Assembly: GCA_000507305.1 (NCBI GenBank)
Contig: DF241035.1
Coordinates: 1-64,000 of the forward strand
Source: Breviolum minutum Mf 1.05b.01
Taxonomy: Eukaryota > Sar > Dinophyceae > Suessiales > Symbiodiniaceae
Length of the DNA: 64,000 bases
Direction of reading: 5' to 3'
The notes below the pieces were generated by a model. It ran no database searches. It was given only the letters and a program-made list of their open reading frames with translations, and was not told the origin of the DNA. A program made the position numbers and the translations under genes. Below are positions 11,496-26,722 of the stretch, in pieces (position 1 is the first letter of the stretch; the number at the start of each line of letters is the position of its first letter).

Positions 11496-14400
11496 GGGGG
11501 GAACGCGAACCAGCATGGTGACCTTGCCCAGCACGGGCGTCCAAACGTAAGGGGGAAGTCCGAGGAAAGTTTAGAATGTTTAGAAGAGACATCTTCAAAG
11601 CATGCACGCATAGACGCAATGCATAGATCAAGGCTGTGGTCGTCATGCTAAGATGCTTTAGAGCAAGTCAAACAGAACGGCACCAGACCCGCCCGAAAGT
11701 GGAGGGGTTAGGAGCTTTCAGCATCATTCAGCCTCTACGTCCGGTGCACGCCCCAAACATTCATCCAGACCGCCTGTCATCCGTACACTCTGTAAAAGAG
11801 TAAAAGAAGACTAAACAGCACAATAAATAAATTACATTCTAGCCACCTGCATGCTGACGATCTGGTTAGAAATCGTATCAAGCGCATAAAGCAAGGCAAA
11901 AATATACGGTTGTGGACCTCCGCTCTTTTGAAATATCTACAGTAGAAATAAATAGCATATTTGCAATGTTCTGCTCGGAATCTAGAAGGCATCACCACAT
12001 TGCCCGGTGCAAACACTCGAAAAATGGCCCAACTTCACACCGGGGTATTCCTCGACTTTGAACAATTTCGTCACCCCCAAACTCCATCCTAGCCTCGCTG
12101 CTGGATTTCGTGAAAGGTGGGGAGTTCCCTCCTCACATGCATCTGAATCAGACCCTGCTGCACAAAGCAGCAATGGAAAGAAGCAGAACAACCATAGATT
12201 TACCATGGCAGCGGTATTGAAAGAAACTGCAGTTGCAGTTAAGGTTCGAACAGTTATGAGGCTTGAACGCTTCGGCAAACAGTTCAGAATACAAAACAAT
12301 CTGGCACTACAGAAGCATCCAAACACTCAATTTGTTCGGCATACAGTCGGCAGCAAATCAGAAAATCTTGTCTATGCACAAGCTTTCACCTTTTCCCTTT
12401 CGATATCGTCCAAGCACAGCCAGAGTGGCACATACTCACTTTGGTGCTACTCTGGTGTAACTTGATGAAATCTTGAGCAAATGGGTGCAATCTTAGCAAC
12501 CAAACTATCGGCCTGTGTGAAACTGGAAGCCACGATGACTAAATTCAAAGTTCACCCGTGGGTCGTTTCAGTTCGTCTGTCCCTTCTCTACAAATCATCT
12601 AGAATGTCCCGACATTGACATCACCGACACATTTCGTGGCGGCTCCCTTGTATCCCATCCTAACCCTAAAGTGGTCGTCAAATTGTTACAGAAAGCAGAT
12701 GAAAGCAGTGGAAGCAAAATGAAAGGCTCCGCCTTTTCACAAAGGTCTGCTTTGCAGTCCATCGCTGGCGAATACCAATCATGAACTTCCCTGCACATTT
12801 CATCATATTTCATGCGATGCACCGCGTGAGCGGGCGAATTCAATCCTAAAGCAACTGAGTTACGTCCAAAAGGACATCGACATCAGAACATCAGCTCAAC
12901 GAAAATCGAAGTTCTCTTTTACGGAGTCTCTCGCCGGCTCACTCATCCTCAAAGTCCTCTGGGTAGACGCCATCCTTACCCTGAATTTCAACCACTTCTT
13001 GAAGTAGAAGTGAATTTGGAGCAAACACGTACAACTATACAACCCATGCCTTGCCGGGAGATTCCTTCGGCGCAAGCCCGACAAGACAGCCAGTGCGCAA
13101 GCCATGTACTAATGGATCGTGCAGTCACATCAGAATCCTAGCCTCAAGATCAACATCTGCTGGCGATGCAGTGATGCCTGAAACTTTGATAGGCGTGGAA
13201 TGCGTCTTTTGTTCATGTCTTTCGGACGTTTTGTAAAAAGGTCCAGTATTTTTCATCTTTTTTCATCTTTTTGGATATCCATGTCCAGCGTGTTCATTTT
13301 CGGTGTGCACGCCTCGAGGATCAGGCCTGGCAAATTCAAGGTGTGAAGGTGTGAAGGTGTGACGTGGTCGAATCTGCCAGAAATTTACCACGCCACAATT
13401 CAGCCAGGCATTCACTGCTGCCTCTCAAAGTTGGAGCCGCCAGAAATATCCGTGTCTGTGACTAAATGATACAAGAATGATACAAGAATTCAAAGAACAT
13501 AAGCTACTGTACAATCAACGATAAATATATGTAATATATCTATGTAGCCTATGTCTATGCATATCCAGGATAATGTATCTCAATCTATCTTTATTTTGTA
13601 TGTCAAATTATATAAATTATCCGAATGTATGAAAAATGATTGGGCATGTTTTATCAGAGATATCCATCACATCGCGCTGGGTTTCAAGCATCTTTGGAGT
13701 CGGTTCTGGACACACGGAAGGTGACTGGCCTTGACAAAGTGTGCCCCAACGGAAGCACCGAAACACCCATGTGAATCCATGTGAATCCATGTGAATCCAT
13801 CAAAATTCATCAAAACATACCAAGACGGAGTCACACATCCTACTGAGAGTTTAGTATCATTTGTTGTGCTCAGATGCATTTGCTGAGCCGATACTTGTTC
13901 ATTTGCCCTCGCAACTGGGTTTCTTACAAGCCCTGCTCAGCTCGCTGTACTGCCTCCAAAGGAATTATTGAGGGAAGTAGCAAAAGCAAAGCAAACTGGA
14001 TCAAAACAAAGCAACAAAAACTCGTTTTCACCGTTTCTTGCTTCCACCAGGTACAATTTTCGCTTGTATTTGTTGCAGGGAACAGTTTCTTTTTAACAAA
14101 TTCTTACAAATACACTATATGCTATCATCTATCAACACCAGGAAATGTACAAATTTGCTGATCGCATCTTCGCCTTCTCAGCTTCTGCCAACTTGCGCCT
14201 TGCCTCGCCCAAATCTTGCCTTTGCCAACAGAAAAGGAAGTTCATTTTCATGCAATGCGACATACAAATCGTAACCAAATAATATCACTAATATATCAAT
14301 AATGTCAATCATGAAATATCAACGACCACCCTGAGATGCTTCACAAAAACACATCTTTCTTGAACAATTTCTCAACATGAGCCCACTGGCCTCAGCTTAA

Positions 14401-14855
14401 TGCCTCGGTAGAACTTTTTTTTACGACTTCTGAATTCTGGCGGCTCAAAAGATGTGCAAATGCTAATTGCATTTCTTACAATTGCTGTGGGACATCAAAT
14501 AAGATCAAGGTCAAAAAAATTGTCAAAACATGTAAGCTGAGCAAGAAACCTTCATCCAACAGCTTCTTGTTCTGGTCCGTTAAATTCTCAATCATCCGTT
14601 CGCATTCATCCACCTCATCCGTCCGAAAGTGGAGTGAAGAGTCACTGCATTTCGAACATATGTTTGACTTATAAGGAATGGAGCAAAAGTGGAACAGAGG
14701 GACTGAAATGCCTTCTCCTCAAACTCCTCCTTGACTTCGTTTAGTTGATCAGTCAGGTACACATAGCCTGTCATCTCAAGAGCACAGTTACCAAGTGAAC
14801 ATGCAGTGACAAAATGCACCAAATGCATCCAAATGCTGCACATCAGCTTCACAGC
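11496..14855. repeat. Segmental duplication, copy 2 (kinesin 3' end)
   Basis: Partner of 1-2,942 in direct orientation, about 11.49 kb away. It holds the 3' exons of the intact kinesin gene and about 1.4 kb beyond its stop. The extra stretch 13,867-14,257 contains coiled-coil exon sequence that fits the kinesin tail, so the simplest reading is that copy 1 lost it. Confidence 0.93.
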
Positions 14856-17800
14856 CTTCATTGGTATTCGTCAAGTCTTCTTCCTGGTGCGTAAAGCGTC
14901 GTAAAACAAACGGCTCCTCCCAGCAGTTTTTAGTCAGGGCCATCTGAGCCTGGCCTTCGCCGCCAGGGTATCAAAGAGCTCTTCTTCTTTTCCACGAGCC
15001 TTGGTTTAGACAATTGATCTTCGACGAAGAATCTCTATTACATCCCATAGTACGGATCTTATAATGGTTGATTACAATCCCTGTCACCAGGGGTAGTACA
15101 ACCCAGTACATACACTAAACAACCACGGTTTTTCCTCCTCAATTTGTCTTTGAATGTCCAAAGAATTCAACCAGTTTCAGTTTTCTTCTTGCAGAATCTT
15201 GCAGAGTTTCTCAACATCCGTTGATCATTGAGTCTCTGACGATGTCACGCTCTTCAGTCAGCACGCCGATTTGCTGCTGCAAATCCTTCAGGAGATCAGG
15301 CACAGAGAATCATACTGTTTGCCAAGAAAGCAAAATCCGACCAAAGTACATAAGGGCGTATAGAAGGATGCTACATTGGAACATTGGTGAGAACATTCTT
15401 GAGAGAGCGTACCAAAAATATCGCAGTATGTCACAGTTCTCTTTTACGAAGGCGGCCTCATTGACAGCTTTCATTTCTTCGATCTTGTCATCCGCATCTT
15501 TCACCTTTTGTGACTTGGGTTCGCCAAACAATGCCGTCATTTTGAAATCCTTCACACCGCTAATTCCACTCATATCTTTGTGGAAAGCCACGGATTGTCA
15601 TTTTAGTTGTCCTGCCTTTTCCCGCTCTTCTGACACCTCCTGGATGGCTTGGGCCAACTTTTCCTCCAGGCTATCCACTTGAGCTTTGCTGCTGTTGTGC
15701 TCCTCAACGAAGCCAAAGAGCAACAACTGAAACTGACAAAGCTAAATGATTCAAATGATTCTTGAAATCACTGAAATTCTCTTTTCCAAGAAATTTCAAG
15801 TGGTTTCAAGAGTGCGTGCCTGAATATGTGTAAGAGATCCATGAAACGAATCAGAACCGGTCGGTTCAAAAAAAGACTCACCCTCTGAGCCTTCAGAGTT
15901 GCTATGCTTGGTAGCAATTTCGGATGATGGAGAGATGATTTTCGGATTCGGTTGATCTTGCGAAATTTGTTTGGAGAGAAACCCCCTTGGGGTCCGCACC
16001 ACACCGAGACGAAGTCGCTCCGCGTCCGCGTCAGCCAGAGCTTGCTCGCTCTGTGCGGCCTGAACCATCGAGGGAAACCGATGTTATGACTGTTATGATG
16101 TTTTGGTGAATTTCTGAATGCGGCGGATTTTCGGATTTTCCGATTTTCCGATTTTCCGAAAAATCCCCTTCACTGTCTCGTTGCAATCAATTCTGGCATC
16201 CATGTCTGTCCTGCTCTTGAAGGAGATTGTAGGCTTTTCTCATCTCCTCCAACTGTGCCATGGTGTCCTGGCTTCCATAAATTTTCATGCTGCAGCTTCG
16301 AGCAAAAAGAAACCTTCATTGAACTTCAAGTTCCACACAGCGTCCTGAAGTTGCTGTTCGACCTCAGGAAGCAAAAACGGATTCAAGGATGAAGTGGATT
16401 TGTAAGAACGTGGAGACATCCAGGCTCCAGCTATGGAAACATCAGCATTTGTGATATGAAGACAAAGATTTCGAATCGTTTGACAGGTACTCCTGCCTGG
16501 GTCCTCTCGGCCAAAGCCTGCTGATTCTTTTCTTCTTCTGCTCTCTGTGCTTCTTTCCATCGCCTTTGGAATCAGGAGTCGTCAGGCCTATCTGAACAGA
16601 TTCAATATAAGAACATAGGAATCTATGATAGTCTATGAATGATTCCGTTCCATATACGTTCAAGCTTCATGAATTGCAGAAGCACTACTGGGTTTCTGAC
16701 TCATGGGCAGTTGTACTGGCAAAGGCCAAACTTTTCTGCAACCTCATCCACCACAAAAACAGCCATGCAAAGCAGATGCCTGTAGTGAGAGTAAGAGAAC
16801 TGATTACACGTGGCGGGGGCAAAAAGGGTCACATCTGTTTATCTCTGTTTATCCTGCATCCCGCTACTCCAAGTCAGATTTCAACCAACTGAAGTATTTA
16901 TGAATCTCTTCTGATAGCAATGGGCCTATTGCAAGATCAAAAAGGCCCTTCACAGATTGACAGAAGGTTTGGTCAATGATTCACATTGTGAAAGCTTTTA
17001 GAAATATTTCGCTTCCTTGCTTGTAGGTAGGTCTCCATTCATTCGTTTTCACATGAGGCGCAGGCAGCTCGCCATTGCGTCGCACCACGTCCAAACGGCA
17101 GGCTTTGTCCCGAAGTGATTTCCTCGAAACAAGATGAAGTAAGCTCAATGAAAAACACCAAGCGAAGAGGCAAGGCAAATCAAGGAAAAGTTGCGATTAC
17201 TCAGTTGTGGAGAATCCACCATTGATTTATCAGGATCTGTCACTGTAAAGACTTGGGAAGCTACGGAATTGGGGTATCAACCCTCAGCTTGCCATCAGGC
17301 CAACCAAAGACCTGCAATGAAGAAGTGCTTTTCACAGAAAATCACAGAAACATATTCTGCTTCAGTCCCTCTTGCACCTCCAATCGCATTCCTGGATGGT
17401 TTTGCCTCAGAAGCAGAAAGAAAACACAACACGACAAAAGGCTAACAAACAAAATCAAAGATCCAACTTTCGATGCTCCAAAATGTTCTCAGTTTGCTTT
17501 GCTTTTCACTCAGCACCAAACCACTCCAAAGGTTGCAGCCGTACCAGCCGCACCGCTCGGGGTGGTTGCGCCTTTCCCAGGTGCACAAAACCTTAGCTGC
17601 TAGAGGGGTGCAACCACAACGATGCACAACAACCTGTGCGCAATGACTGGGGCTGCAACGAATCGTCTCTGCGTCACTGCACCCTTCAAACACGAATGGC
17701 TTGGTTTCCTGATGCTTCGAGTGCTGAGAACATGTTTAAACATTTTTTAGACACATAGCATCAACATTGAATCATTGAATCATATTTCAGCACATGTCAT

Positions 17801-20800
17801 CTCTGATGTTTTCAGAAACTCAGAGGCACACTCCCAAAGCAGTGAGAGGCATCCAATCTTGACCATTCTCGCTCCATGAAACGGTCAGTTTTGTGACCTC
17901 GGGCATTTTGTGGCACAAATTAACAAGCCGATCTTTTCACCAGTTTTAAAGCTGAGGGCTCTGACAAATTGATCCTCCACATCCACCAGGCTGCCGACAT
18001 TCTCCAGCTTGTTCCTAGACATCGAAAGAACATGAAACCGCTAAACACAAACCCATTCTCTAAACACAAACCTTAGGCCCTCAACACAATCAATGAACTG
18101 GTTTGTCAAATTCTACCGCATCATTGGCAAGTCCTGAGGCCCAAATAGCACAGGAGCTGTAACAAGCGATTGCTCTCCTGAGTAGCGATGCTGGGTCAAG
18201 CATTTCTGCAGAAAATCTGACTCAAAACTTGCGGCCCTGGCCACCGTGTTCTTGCCACCGAGGATGTCAGACGCACTGACCTTCGGCGGCTGCACCTGGA
18301 CCCCACGGAGCAACCAACCCGTCGAACCGGAGCACAGCCCATAGCCGTCACTCCATTACCCACCTTGTCACTCCATCCAGCTGCTTTGATGGCATGTCCC
18401 TTGGCTGTGGTTTCTCAAAGAGCATGAAACTGAAACAGAGTGACAAATGGATAAAGCGAACTGCGGATGACACTGCTTTTGCCAAAAGCAGTTCGAAGAA
18501 ATCCACCTCTAAAACATATGGCATGATAGATCATGAAATAAAAATGGTGGTTAAAGGACTGTCAAAAAATCACAATGCAAAATCGGCAGCTGCGAAAACC
18601 TGTTTTTTTTTCCGCTTTTCAGAGATAAGAACAAATATACAACTATATGTATATATTAAATATATCATATATGTATATTCTGACTTCCTTGGCTTTTGCT
18701 TTGCAAAGGATTTAAATGATGTCAATATCCGCTGAACCTTCGCTTGTCGATCAGCATTCTGCAGTTGCTTGTAGTCCAGCTGAGCCTCTGTGAAATCAGG
18801 CCTCGGCTTCACTCTCAGAAAAAAAAAACACTCAATCCTCGTCTCATCCCAAAAGCTCACGGGTTCCATTTTGTATCTTCAAAATGAAAGACAAGTGTTG
18901 AAAAATAACTTTTGAAGTTTCGGACTTGCCAGCAGCCAGGGCCTGGAGCAGAGGCTCTGCTGCAACGCGCAACGCATCGAAAGAATTCACAGAAATCACA
19001 CGCCTGATGTCGACCATGGACAGCCTCAGTTTCTGCGAGTCGTTTTTTATTTCTCCGTTTTTCTGTCTTGTGTATTCTCTCGTTGGACAAAGGCGGGCAC
19101 CACAACTACATCATGAATGAGGCGAATAGGAGGTCGCTTGAAAATCCTCCAGCACTGAAAACAAATTGAGGGGAATTGATGCTTTGATTTGGAGATTATA
19201 TCTTACATTCAGGAGATACCGTACCAAGAGAATACCAATCTTGCAGGACAGTGATTTTTTCCCCATCCGATGGATGGCTTGCGGAAAAACTCTGCTCGCC
19301 TGTTCGGCGGTAGAGGGTCGCCCGGATCCAGCAACTTAGTTTCGCGTGTCCATCAAAAATCTTATTCATTGAAACCCCTTGGTTCATTGCCAGACATGGG
19401 AAGACCAAAGAGAAAAACTGAGAGATTAGATTTGAAGATAGAGGAACCAAAGCAAACACCACAGCAAGATATCATTCTTGCGCTCTGAAGAACATGAACA
19501 GAGAAGCGTCAATTTCCTTCGTGGACGAGGCACCTCTGCCAGTAGCGGCCTGGTAGCTTCCCAGTCACCACTTATTGGCCTGAGATGTTCATGGACAAAA
19601 TCGGGCGCCAGTTCATATAGTAAGTACAATGCCACAAATTACAGTATGTAACCATCCCCAACTGGCAAGATGTTGTCCGTCAACGCTATGAATAGAAAGC
19701 AACCCATGATTAAAAACAAATAGGAGTATGAGACTTATACATTACATATGGCTATCAAGTTTCAACTAATATCAATAATCAATGATCAATCCTTTCTCTG
19801 GTGTGTGTGTGTGTGCATGTTGCGGATCAGATCTCTTTCACCAGGCCTTCTGCCTTGCAAGGCAAAACTGCTCACCTTGAAAGCTGTCACTGTTGGATCA
19901 GATCTGTTGATGGAAAAAGGCTGAGAAATGCACCCAAACGGGCTTGCCCAAGTCCACCTGATTTGGACACAAAAACTTCGGTGAAAATTTCCATCAAAAT
20001 CTTCTTGAAATCGATTGAAATCTGAGAGATTTCTCCAAATTCCTCAACCATGCGCTTTCTATGCAGACTGTGCCACAATGTGCCACACCTGGATGTATTC
20101 AGTTTCGGCATCTTGGACTGGGCTCCAGCCTAAGGAACAACATCCCGACAGGTTCGCCATGCTCCCAAGGACTGGGAAGCCCCACCGCTGAATGCAGACT
20201 TCATACGATTCACTCCGCCAAAGAGACGCAACGAACTACAAGCCTGTGAAAAACACGCAAAGCTTTGCAAAGAGACAAAACAACAACTAGACAAATACTT
20301 CAAACTCTAAACATTTAAAGCAATTTAAAACATGTAAAGCAAAGCTTCTCCCGACTCTTTGTTGGATAAATCAAGGTTAAAGTTGACATCCACTTTCATT
20401 CCGAGCAGTTTGTGGGGACCTTGATGTCAGCTGTACAATTGCATCAAGGCTGTTTTTCTCTGGGCCATGACGCATGAAGCACTAATGACAATGGCAAACT
20501 GATATGACGTGCATCAAGTGCACCGGAAAGCACTTGAGGGCACAGAAGTTTCGCGTTTCGAGTTGGTCAACTGCAAACCCACCTGCTCGTTGGAGCTTGC
20601 AGAGATATTTACATCTGGCAATTCCTTGCCACAAAGTTTACATCCGGCTCACTCAGCTCACTCAGCTCTCGGCTTACATGGCTCATGCTTAATCTTATCA
20701 TGCGCCTCTGATGCAAGCCCTTGGGGCGAAGCCAAAGCTGCGGCCACCTGACATGGCCAAACACGGCAAATAAGGCAAACATGGCAACAAATCAATGCCC

Positions 20801-23800
20801 TCAACGACCTCAACGACGTTTTCACTTTCTTCAGAATTTTGCGATTTTCGTACACTTCAGCGACAAAAGAGGGCAAAAAAAACTCTGCAAAGTGCTTCCA
20901 GGCCTCGTCACTGTGGTAGGGCAGGACTCTTTGTTTTGCCTTTGGTGATCCACCAACTTCTAATTCGAACCTCACCAACTTCGCTTTTGTTAAACGCATC
21001 TGCCGTCACTTGACACTCTGAAACAGCTCGAAAACATGGCAAGAACGGAAAAAACAAAGTGGAAGACTAAGTCACAAACTGGATTTCCTCTTGAAGGTGA
21101 GTAACATCAGCACCTACCGGCCACTTCACAGTTTCCAGCTTCGAGATGTTTCGAACATGAGCAAATCAATGTACGTTGCCTAGAGAACTGCTGCATTGGG
21201 CAAGTGTGTCCAGCTGTGCATTGAAGCCACCCAATGCTTTGTGATCCTGGGCCAAAACCGAGTCTTCGAGTCTTCAATTCCGAAGTTTCGCCGTTTTTCA
21301 CCTCCGCAATCTGCCCCCAGATCTTCATTCGATGGCTATCCAACCTTGAAACTCGGAGGACAAAAAAACTTCTGTCGTTTTTACAACAATTTCCGCGTCT
21401 TATACGTTGCACTCGTTGCACCTTGGCAAAAGTAATTTGTTCGTAAAAATAAACCAACAGTGTTGGTGATCGTAATGAGCTTTCAACTGCCGCAGGATCA
21501 AACTCAGGACTTCCACGAACTCTTCCGAGACCTGCACAACGCAGTTTGCAATCAATTGTGATCTAAGATGCATCGGGAAAATGATGTGACTGTCAGTGCC
21601 AAGTTGGCCTCATTGCTGCCTTCTTTGCCGCCTTCTTCAGTCTTTTCTGATTTGTCTTTTTCCTCCTGGCAGGACGTACAAGTGCACGTCGTTCTACATC
21701 AGTCCCCTGCAAAAGTTCATAAGGTTTAGGTGCTGCAAACTCTGCACAGACCTTATCCTCCGATCTTTCCAATGCAATGCCTGTCACTGCTTTTTGTACC
21801 TGCATTCGAAGTACTGAAGAGACACCGCTGGGAAAACTCTAAAGACATTCCCGAACAACACAACTATCACATTCATTTGAAACTGCCAAAAAATCAGGAT
21901 TTCATTTCGTCCCGTGCCTGTGGGATCCAACTAGCAATCTCTCCAGCCAGTTCTTGTTCCTGTTTAGCTAAAGCATCAAACCTCAAACGAAACAGGTTCT
22001 GCGACGTCAATGAACAATTTTGCATTCGTTGTGGGATTTTTTACGAGTATTGTGTCAACGCACTGCTCTTGCTCTTGGCCACGAAGCCAAAGCAAGTTCC
22101 AAACAAAACTGGGAAACACCAAGCAACCAGGAAACCAAAAATGATGTCGTCTAGTTCTGAACGGAACACTCGTTTTTGAAAGGAGGAGCACAGTTTGGCT
22201 TATTTCAGCGTTCCTGAAAGTGTTGTCAAGTGGTCTTAAAGCCTTTGTGGGAAACATGGCCTTTCCTAAGAATGGCATCTTTTCTTTCAACAATTCGAGA
22301 CAAGACGAGTACATCTGGCATCATGACATTGCTGACATTGACATCTGAATCACAAAAAAAGCCTCGCAAGGTGTGGCACACAGCTATGAGTTTGTGACTC
22401 CCGCAGCATTGTGCTGACTTTCCGCTCTGCCTGGGATACAGAGTCGAAGCATGAAAACATGGAACTAATATGAATTGACCTATACTGATCTCATAAAGGC
22501 GTGGAAAAATGTCGATGTCTAGTGATGCATGGTGTCTTGTGATGTCTCTTGTATCACACTATCGTCATATCTCATCAGACATCATAATCATGTCTTGTGA
22601 AGTCTTCTGCACTGCACGACTACAGTATGCAGCTTCGCCTGCTGTAGCAGAATACGAAGCCCAGCACCGCCATCTTCCTCTTTACTGCCAGCTTCTTGAA
22701 CCTTCGTTCAGCAGTCCAGCAGTAAACGCAAGACAATCGCATGACTTGCTGACAAAAAAATCGCACCTGCCGTTGTTTTTCACACCAATGGTCCACATCA
22801 TGGAGGACGGCATCACGTAAAAGTACCGCAGCCCGACCTGTCAAAAATCTTCAGCGAAGCCCTAATTCCGGTGCTGCATAAGCGACGCTGCTCGTGTTGA
22901 GTCCAAAGCATTGTGCAGTCACTCGGTTCTCCAGTGCCATGAGGCGAGAGACTTGACTCGGCCTTGTGATAAAAGTGGGTCCAAAATAGAAACCAAGAAT
23001 AGATGAATAGATGTGAGCAGTGCCAAAATAGATGTGAAACCTCTAAGGCCAAAGGTTCCAAATCCTTCGTGTTTCTGGTGAAGTCTTGGGCCATGACCAG
23101 GTGGAGGTATAGAGCCTCACAAGACAGGGGACTTGGGGACTTGCTGACACCTTTCAATGACCTTGATGGAGAACTCCAAATTTCAGTAACACTCTTAACA
23201 CTCACAAAGTTCTAGAAGTTATCAGGTTGCGGCATCAAAAAATAACATTTAAAGAAATTAGACACAAAAAACATGGCGTCTTGTTATATCCATGTCTTGG
23301 ATTGCTTTGATTTCGCCCGAGGCACGTCCATCTTTCTCCGCCCTGCAAGGCTTTAAGCTCCTGCACCAGCAGCTCCAGGTCGCCCTGTCGAACAAGTGGC
23401 CCAATCCACAAAATGCTAATAGGCTAAGCGAGAGAAAAAAAACACTTTTTTGGATTTAAACCAACATTAGCATTTGCATTTCCCCTTTTATCCTTTCATC
23501 AACTTTCATCCAAAAAGTGCTTGCTAAGCATCAGTCGCACCTTCTCCTCCAGCATCAAAAACCGACGCTTTCTCTCTTCATTCAGACGCTCCATGTTTCG
23601 TTGCGCCTCGAAGAAGCCAAGTCACTCAAAGCTGAACCAAAGCTGTCGAAATGAACAAATTGTCGAATTGTCGAATTGTCGAATTGTCCCACCTCTTGCT
23701 CTAGTCTCTTTCTTTCCTCTTCATGCTCGATGGATTGCTTTTCTTTGTCCTGCCATTCGAAGAAATGTGCTTTGACTTGATGCCAGGGTTTGGAAATCGG

Positions 23801-26639
23801 AGCTCCTCCCAGGTTTGCTTCATAAACGTCTCCATCTCAGCAATTTGGTTTTCATAGCGACCTTGTAGACAAGTTCCAACTTGATTCAATTTCACTCTCA
23901 ACAAAGCATCTGTATGGATCTGTATGTTCAAGGCCCGGACTGGTGTCTGCTACACCTGTTGCCTGCTCTGCTAATTTGGCTCGCAGGGCCTGCAACGCTG
24001 CACAAACAAGAAATCACGATTTTTACAAACTTGTCCATGAAACAAAAGCGAACCTTTTTAAGTCTATAGACTATAGATACTACTATAGATTGTAATTGAA
24101 GCTCGAAAAAATAGGCAGTTGAACCTCTACTTCTTCTTCCAGCTTGGCGATCTGCTCAGCTTCGTCATTCCTTAAAAGTCAGGCTACGGTGGGCGTCCCT
24201 CTTTCAACCGCATTCAACCGCATCCAGTCAACTCCGTAACTCGGTCATTCTCTATACCTTTGAGACGATGGCTTTGTGGCATTCACCTCACACCAATCAT
24301 TGCCCGTATTTTGTGCACAAAGATGTTGTACTTCACAGTTCATGCTACTGGCCTCACTACTTCAGCCTTCATGCCCCCTTTACTTTTAAAGAAACAGGCT
24401 TGACCTTCTATCATTTGCTTCCTCATGCGGTTGCTAATTGTTTCTTCACTTGAATAGCAATTTCAGGATATGAACATGGCAGCACCGGATCTAAAGTCCG
24501 ATTACACTCTACCTTGATGACCTCGGTCTGAGGATCTGTTTGTGGAACATACATTCAAGATCTAAGGCAAATACTTTGCACAGAAAGGAACCCTCCAAAC
24601 TCATACGCATACGTCTGGCAACACTGAGTGAAGTTTTTGAAGATCTTGATTCATTTGAGGCTCGAAGCCTATCCTTCCATCATTTCTGCAAAGCTTTCAG
24701 TTCCAGACTTTGATCGTCTTTGCACGCCTCACATCGAAATCTGACATCTCACAACAATCACAATCACAAATGCAGATCTGTTTCTCATGAAAAATTTACC
24801 GGATTGAAATTTGGATCCCCGGCTTTGCATAATTCAAAGTTGACAAACTCTCATCTGCGTTTGTCTTCGAAGGGGACAAGGCAGCCTCGAGATACCACAT
24901 CACCATGTCTGATGCAAGCAATGGAAGCAGAAATCCGGAGTAACCAACTGAGCAACTAAAGCTCTAGAAACCGAGCATGCGACCATCATTGTGGTCAAGG
25001 CATTCCCTCCCAAAGACTCCTCATCCACAGTTTCTGACAAACACGTTTTTTTTTCGAGACCAACGAGAATCCCCATAAAAACTCAAGAAGTTGAAAATTC
25101 AGTCACACCTGCAGGATGCGTGTGAGCTTGGAATTGCGGTAAGGGATGAAGACCTGTACACAAAAGAGTTGGACAGAGTGGATCAAGAGCTGAAACGCAG
25201 CCAAAGGCTTCCTACTTGGATCCTTTCACTTCAAAAAAATGCCTTGATTTTAAGTTATAAGACTTATAAGCAGACTAAGTAGACTCTACTTAGTAGAGAA
25301 TTGAAAAGGTTACAAGTTACTAAGCTTCAATCTATTGGCTCCGTTCTTTCGTGCCTTCTTGCTTCCGGAGGCCATGCTGCTCAGAGCATTGATAACATTC
25401 CCCAATGCAGACCTCATGTGGATGATTCTTTGCTTGGCATGTTGGAGCACTTATGTTTTCTGGGGTAGGCTTTCAGAAACTGGGGAAATTTCATTAAATT
25501 TCCATCAATTTCCTATGATGTCCATGAATCGAAGGTTCTTCTGATCGTGTTTTCATTGATCGTGTTTTTCATTTCTTGGGTATGTCTGATGCATGCGATG
25601 CCCAGATGTAGACAGCGTCCTTGGTTGGCTGGTTGGCTAAGGCCGCAACAAGCTCTTGTTGATGTTTGCGCCTTCCTTGAGAGTGTCACCCTGGCACGTC
25701 CAAGTTGGGAAGACAACTACCTTTGACGATATGTAAGGTGATTCATGCAGAATCATCCTGTATGATCCATGATCAAGAATGTGATTGTAAGCTCTTCATT
25801 CCCCATTGCTCTCCTGGTAGCCTCATGTTTCACCCCGCTTCCATCTGCTTCCCATAGTCTCTCACGTTGTCAGGTGCTCTGCCTGTGCCCCGGTTCGGGA
25901 AGCTCGTTCACTGCCAGCCAAGTCCTGGAGACATCGGTTTTTCATCGTCACTTTGGGAGCTTGGCAAATCTTGGCGTGGCATCAGTCCACAAGGTTCATC
26001 TTGGAGAAGTTGTTGTTGCTGGCATTCTCATCATCCTGTCAGAGATATGAAAACAAAATAGTGCATTTCATAATGTTTCATGTGTCGATGTGGCTCGTTG
26101 CGGCCCTTCAGAATCTTTGAGTAGACTCTGCGGCACAAATCTTCACTGGAATCTGTCGAGCAACGGGGATGAGCAACATGGCTCAACATGGCAACACGGT
26201 GTGTGTCCCGTCCTTCTGATGCATCTTGATGATGAACAAGCAATGTGATCTGCTGCTGGTAGCATTCATCTGTGTCGCTGCTGTGGCCCTGTGCTCGAAG
26301 CCTGTCAAAAAAACAAGGGCTAGACGCTAGAGGCAAGAGAAACAATTCGTACTGTGTTGATGAAAGTGCGGCGCTTGACAACTCACACTAAAAGAACGTA
26401 CTTCCTGTACCGTATTCTCACTACAGTTCTGTCTCGGCAGCTGCCTTGGTCGATGAGTTTCAAGACCTTATCAGAGCTGTCGACCACGATCTCTTGCAAG
26501 TCCTGTGGGGACGGACTAGAATGCTTGATAAAGAAAAATGAATGTAAGATCAATGTGAAGGTAAAATGATATCTGGAAAACAAGCAAAAACAAAAACTGT
26601 CACAAGGGAAGTAGATTGGTTCTATGACAGGCCCGAGAC

Positions 26640-26675
<36 letters not shown>

Positions 26676-26685
26676 CGCCTTGAAN

Positions 26686-26722
<37 letters not shown>

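Noticed and set aside
1..14855. Long terminal repeats of a giant retroelement
   Set aside because: The two large direct repeats contain kinesin tail exons and a stop codon, differ by an exon-bearing indel, and enclose no reverse transcriptase or integrase.
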